Origin: Helicobacter saguini
Lineage (GTDB): Bacteria > Campylobacterota > Campylobacteria > Campylobacterales > Helicobacteraceae
Assembly (NCBI RefSeq): GCF_000762875.2
Contig: NZ_JRMP02000003.1
Span: 62,001-126,000 of the forward strand
DNA: 64,000 nucleotides
Direction: 5' to 3'
The position numbers and the translations under genes are program-made. Of the stretch, positions 60,995-64,000 are shown piece by piece. The notes beneath the pieces are model-generated. The model was not told where the DNA came from, made no database searches, and saw nothing but the letters and a program-made list of their open reading frames with translations. The number at the start of each line of letters is the position of its first letter. Within the stretch, counting starts at the first letter, position 1.

Positions 60995-62488
60995 TTATTC
61001 TTTAAACACGCGGTGGAATATGGAATCTACGCTCTTTGTGTAGTAACTAAATTCAAAGCATTCTTTTATCGCATCTGCGCCTATTAGATTCACTAATTTA
61101 GAATCTGCTAGTAAATATTGTAAAAATAGTGGTTCATTTGCGTTTTTAGAATCCGCCACAAAAGGCGATTTAGAATCTACCCCAAAAGATGAGTTAGAAT
61201 CCGCCCCAAAAGCCCCAGAATCCGCACTCATAGACGACCCCAAAGCCCCATTAGAATCTGTCCGCAAAGACGAGTTTAAAGACGACCCCAAAGCCCCATT
61301 AGAATCTATAGAATCCAAACTCCCATTTTGCAAAGCTTCCCACACTTTCATCGCATTTTCCTGCACGATTTTATACGCATCTTCGCGGCTAACACCCTTT
61401 TTTGGCAGCTCTAGCAAGACGCGTTGGCTAAAGACCAAACCGCCGGTCAAATTCAAATTTTTCATCATATTTTTTGGATAAATCACAAGTTTTTTGATTA
61501 GATTTGTAAGCCTAGCAAGCATAAAATCAGCCGTGATAAAGCCATCTGGCAGGATAAATCGCTCCACGCTTGAGTGGCTAATATCGCGCTCATGCCACAG
61601 GGCGACATTTTCCATCGCAGGCGTGGCGTAGCTTCGTATCACGCGGCAAAGCCCTGTGATATTCTCGCTCAGCACGGGATTTCGCTTATGCGGCATTGCA
61701 CTGCTTCCCTTTTGCCCGATTTCAAAAAACTCTTCTGCTTCATAGACTTCGGTTCGTTGCAGGTGGCGGATTTCTACCGCGATTTTTTCGCAGCTACTTG
61801 CAAGTAGTGCCAAGTCGCACATTAGCCTTGCGTAGCGGTCGCGTTGTATCACTTGATTGCTAACTGGCGCTGGTTTTAGCCCTAAATTTTTGCATACCAA
61901 CTCTTCTAATTCTATGGGCGTGTGTGCGAGATTGCCCATCGCGCCGCTTAATTGCCCTACGCTAATGGTGTCAAGCGTGGATTCTAACGCACTCAAGTGC
62001 CGTCCTAGCTCATCAAACCATATCGCGCACACTAGCCCAAATGTGATAGGTTCGCCGTGAATGCCGTGGCTGCGACCGACCATTAGCGTGTATTTGTGCT
62101 GCATTGCTTTTTCTTTTATAGCGGCTCTTAGGGCTTTTACGTCGTCGATTATTATGCGTAGCGAGTCGCGCATTTGCAAGGCTACGGCGGTATCGATGCA
62201 GTCGCTGCTTGTGATTCCATAATGAAACCAGCGGCTTTCTTCGCCGAGACTTTCAGCCACGCTTGTGGTGAATGCGATTAAGTCGTGTTTTGTGACTTTT
62301 TCGATTTCATCGATGCGATTGATGTCAAATTTTGCGTTTTTGCAGATTTTTTCGCAATCTTGCTTTGGGATTAGCCCAAGCTCGCTCCAGCCTTTCACTA
62401 ACGCCTTTTCGACTTCTAGCCACGCGCCATATTTTGCTTCCACGCTCCAAAGGCTTTTCATTTTTTCTCGCGCATATCGCTCGACCAT
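60995..62488 (-). CDS. purB: Adenylosuccinate lyase with C-terminal repeat insert
   Basis: 497 residues against about 440. Fumarase superfamily motifs: TSSDCIDTAVALQMRDSL, the His region VGRSHGIHGEPITFG, and the signature SSAMPHKRNPVLSENI. It works in both IMP and AMP synthesis. The insert at about residues 389-449 (SLDSIDSNGALGSSLNSSLR and variants) precedes the final helices. It is rich in Asp-Ser with Gly-Ala-Leu-Gly-Ser units, a different linker composition from the usual DSK. AAAGGAGTAAAAAA precedes the ATG. Confidence 0.94.
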   Translation of the reverse strand: MVERYAREKMKSLWSVEAKYGAWLEVEKALVKGWSELGLIPKQDCEKICKNAKFDINRIDEIEKVTKHDLIAFTTSVAESLGEESRWFHYGITSSDCIDTAVALQMRDSLRIIIDDVKALRAAIKEKAMQHKYTLMVGRSHGIHGEPITFGLVCAIWFDELGRHLSALESTLDTISVGQLSGAMGNLAHTPIELEELVCKNLGLKPAPVSNQVIQRDRYARLMCDLALLASSCEKIAVEIRHLQRTEVYEAEEFFEIGQKGSSAMPHKRNPVLSENITGLCRVIRSYATPAMENVALWHERDISHSSVERFILPDGFITADFMLARLTNLIKKLVIYPKNMMKNLNLTGGLVFSQRVLLELPKKGVSREDAYKIVQENAMKVWEALQNGSLDSIDSNGALGSSLNSSLRTDSNGALGSSMSADSGAFGADSNSSFGVDSKSPFVADSKNANEPLFLQYLLADSKLVNLIGADAIKECFEFSYYTKSVDSIFHRVFKE

Positions 62489-62662
62489 TTTTTTACTCCT
62501 TTAAGATTATTTAAATTCTTTGTTACTCAGTTATATTGTTAGATTACCAAGAAATTTTTAAGAATTTAACACAAAACATACAAGCCCGAATATTAATATT
62601 CCATATAAATTTAGACATTTTTTCCACAAAAAAATCGCTTTTTTGCATTTTTTCAATGAATT

Positions 62663-62668
62663 TATACT
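62663..62668 (+). promoter_or_regulatory. -10-like element (TATACT) for rpsA
   Basis: TTTATACTAAAAT about 38 bases before the rpsA start. Weak without a -35. Confidence 0.35.
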
Positions 62669-62705
62669 AAAATTACAGAATCTAGATTTAAATCAAGGGT
62701 AGGCG

Positions 62706-64000
62706 ATGTTAGTTAGTCCAGAAAAAATTGATGAGATGTATGCGGATGTAGGAGGAGATTTTACGGAATTATTTGACCTGCATAAAGACGATGATGACGA
62801 TGGTAGCGTGCGTGATGGCAAGATTATAAAGATTGACAATGAGTTTGTCATGGTCGATGTGCAGGAGAAAAAAGAGGCGCGTATGAGTGTGGATGAAATC
62901 AAGGATAGCAAGGGCAATTTGCTATTTAAAGAGGGCGACACACTGCAGGTTTTTGTTAGTCACAAGGGCGGTTTAAAAGTTAGCTATAAAAAGGCGCACA
63001 AGTATCAAAAAATACAACAAGAGATAGAATCTTTGGGTGCAAATTATAAGGATAAAGTCGTTGATGGCGTGATTGTCAAGCGGAATAAGGGCGGCTTTGT
63101 GGTTGAGTCTAAAAGCGGCGTTGAGTATTTTATGCCAAAGCAGTATTCGGGTATCCGCGATGACGCAAAAGGCGTGGTTGGCAAGGAAGTGAAGGCTTGC
63201 ATTGTGGATGTGCGAAAGGAGAGTAGCTCGATAGTTATTTCACGCAAACGCTATCTTGATATGAATAGCAGCCTGCAAAAAGAGAACGCTAAAAAGCTTA
63301 TAGAATCTGGCTTGGCGTATGATGGCATTGTGCGTAGCATTACGGATTTTGGGATGTTTGTGGATGTTGGCGGCGTGGAGGGCTTGGTGCATTTGAGTGA
63401 GATAAGTCACAAAGGACGTGTAAATCCGCATAAGCTCTATAAAGTCGGCGATAAAGTGCAGGTAAAACCGCTTGAATATAATGAAGAAAAAAACAAACTT
63501 TCCTTTTCTATGCGGGCTTTGTTTGATGACCCGTGGAAAGATATTACAAATGATATTAAGGTTGGCTATGTGATTCGCGTTAGCGTTAGCAATATAGAAT
63601 CTTATGGCGCATTTGTGGATTTGGGCAATGATATTGAGGGCTTTTTGCACATTAGCGAGATGTCGTGGGAAAAGAATGTGAAACGTGTGGAGGACATTTT
63701 AAAGGTCGGGCAAGAGATTGACGTGGAAGTAATCGAAATAGATTCTAACAATCGCAAACTGCGTGTGAGCCTTAAAAAGACGCAAGATAAGCCCTTTATT
63801 AAGTTTGCAAAAGAGCATAAGGTAGGCGATGTGATTAAGGGCAAGGTGGCAAGTGTTCTGCCCTTTGGCGTGTTTGTGAATCTTGCTAAGGGTGTGGATG
63901 GGCTGCTACACAACGAGGACGCCTTTTGGGATAAGAATAAGAAGTGCGCTGATGTGTTTAAGGAGGGAGATTCTATCGAGGTAAAAATCGAAAAAATTGA
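62706..64000 (+). CDS. rpsA: 30S ribosomal protein S1, cut by the right edge
   Basis: 432 residues visible, starting MLVSPEKIDEMYADVGGDF at ATG 62706 (AGGG upstream and an in-frame stop at 62700). At least four S1 (OB-fold) RNA-binding repeats can be read: VRDGKIIKIDNEFVMVDVQE, YDGIVRSITDFGMFVDVGG, VGYVIRVSVSNIESYGAFVD and VGDVIKGKVASVLPFGVFVN. S1 holds mRNA on the 30S subunit. The frame is open at 64000. A motif copy encodes EIDSNNRKL in frame within an S1 repeat, without adding length. Confidence 0.95.
   Translation, partial: MLVSPEKIDEMYADVGGDFTELFDLHKDDDDDGSVRDGKIIKIDNEFVMVDVQEKKEARMSVDEIKDSKGNLLFKEGDTLQVFVSHKGGLKVSYKKAHKYQKIQQEIESLGANYKDKVVDGVIVKRNKGGFVVESKSGVEYFMPKQYSGIRDDAKGVVGKEVKACIVDVRKESSSIVISRKRYLDMNSSLQKENAKKLIESGLAYDGIVRSITDFGMFVDVGGVEGLVHLSEISHKGRVNPHKLYKVGDKVQVKPLEYNEEKNKLSFSMRALFDDPWKDITNDIKVGYVIRVSVSNIESYGAFVDLGNDIEGFLHISEMSWEKNVKRVEDILKVGQEIDVEVIEIDSNNRKLRVSLKKTQDKPFIKFAKEHKVGDVIKGKVASVLPFGVFVNLAKGVDGLLHNEDAFWDKNKKCADVFKEGDSIEVKIEKI

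Noticed and set aside
1-64000. Simple DNA-uptake-sequence explanation for the motif
   Set aside because: Not excluded, but clustering into long linkers and a much higher density than known uptake sequences mean it cannot be asserted.

Overview
The window looks like chromosome of an enterohepatic-type Helicobacter (Campylobacterota). It is AT-rich, and many products match Helicobacter pylori genes from memory: SpeE of the HP0832 type, the dapA-SDR pair of the HP1013/HP1014 type, a CcsBA fusion, and an HP0051/HP0050-like methyltransferase pair fused into one protein. I ran no database search. Species is not assigned.

Layout: 0-2.8 kb, an OLD-family ATPase/nuclease behind a phase-variable poly-G tract, with an HTH partner. 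2.8-5.6 kb, rlmB and lepA. 6.2-8.7 kb, a BatD/SH3-like envelope protein and a broken FkbM methyltransferase behind a poly-T promoter tract. 9-17.4 kb, cadA, an unusual gltS, tsaE, hisD and metK. 17.6-27.3 kb, copA, an unknown 401-residue protein, pstC, an Hcp-like protein, a thioredoxin pair, lysA and a dehydratase-activase-like protein. 27.4-36.9 kb, ccsBA, a hemW remnant, Dsb and YceI proteins, an SMR transporter, speE, a putative outer membrane protein and a phosphoesterase. 37-41.4 kb, lptC, lptA, a small unknown gene, a thiE-like gene, dapA and an SDR reductase. 41.4-52.3 kb, two RND pumps and metX. 52.5-55.5 kb, a phase-variable TonB receptor. 55.6-59.2 kb, gene remnants and a MnlI/HpyAVI-like restriction-modification system. 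59.4-64 kb, a TerB-like protein, mlaD, purB and rpsA (cut by the right edge).

The dominant feature is not a gene. A 9-bp near-palindrome, TAGAWTCTA (W = A or T, containing GAWTC), occurs very many times on both strands, in genes and between them. Inside genes it is almost always read in the frame that gives x-Asp-Ser-x or x-Glu-Ser-x. Clusters form hydrophilic linkers rich in DSK, IESN and LQDS, inserted into otherwise conserved enzymes (LepA, CadA, CopA, LysA, CcsBA, LptC, DapA, PurB and two RND pumps). In the CusA-type pump the inserts are over a third of the protein. Nested in these linkers are further repeat families: long hairpins with a conserved loop but copy-specific arms, a GC-rich CCCCCTCC/GGAGGGGG palindrome, a REP-like GTCATTGCGAG family, and a CGCCCACC family. 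All stay in frame. I read this as a large, apparently undescribed repeat-insertion system.

Three simple-sequence tracts (G11, T17, (AT)13) sit where length changes would switch a nuclease, a methyltransferase and an outer-membrane receptor. The window thus mixes ordinary housekeeping genes (translation, lysine/DAP, methionine/SAM, purine, polyamine, LPS transport, cytochrome c) with metal efflux (CadA, CopA, CusA-type) and variable surface or defence functions.
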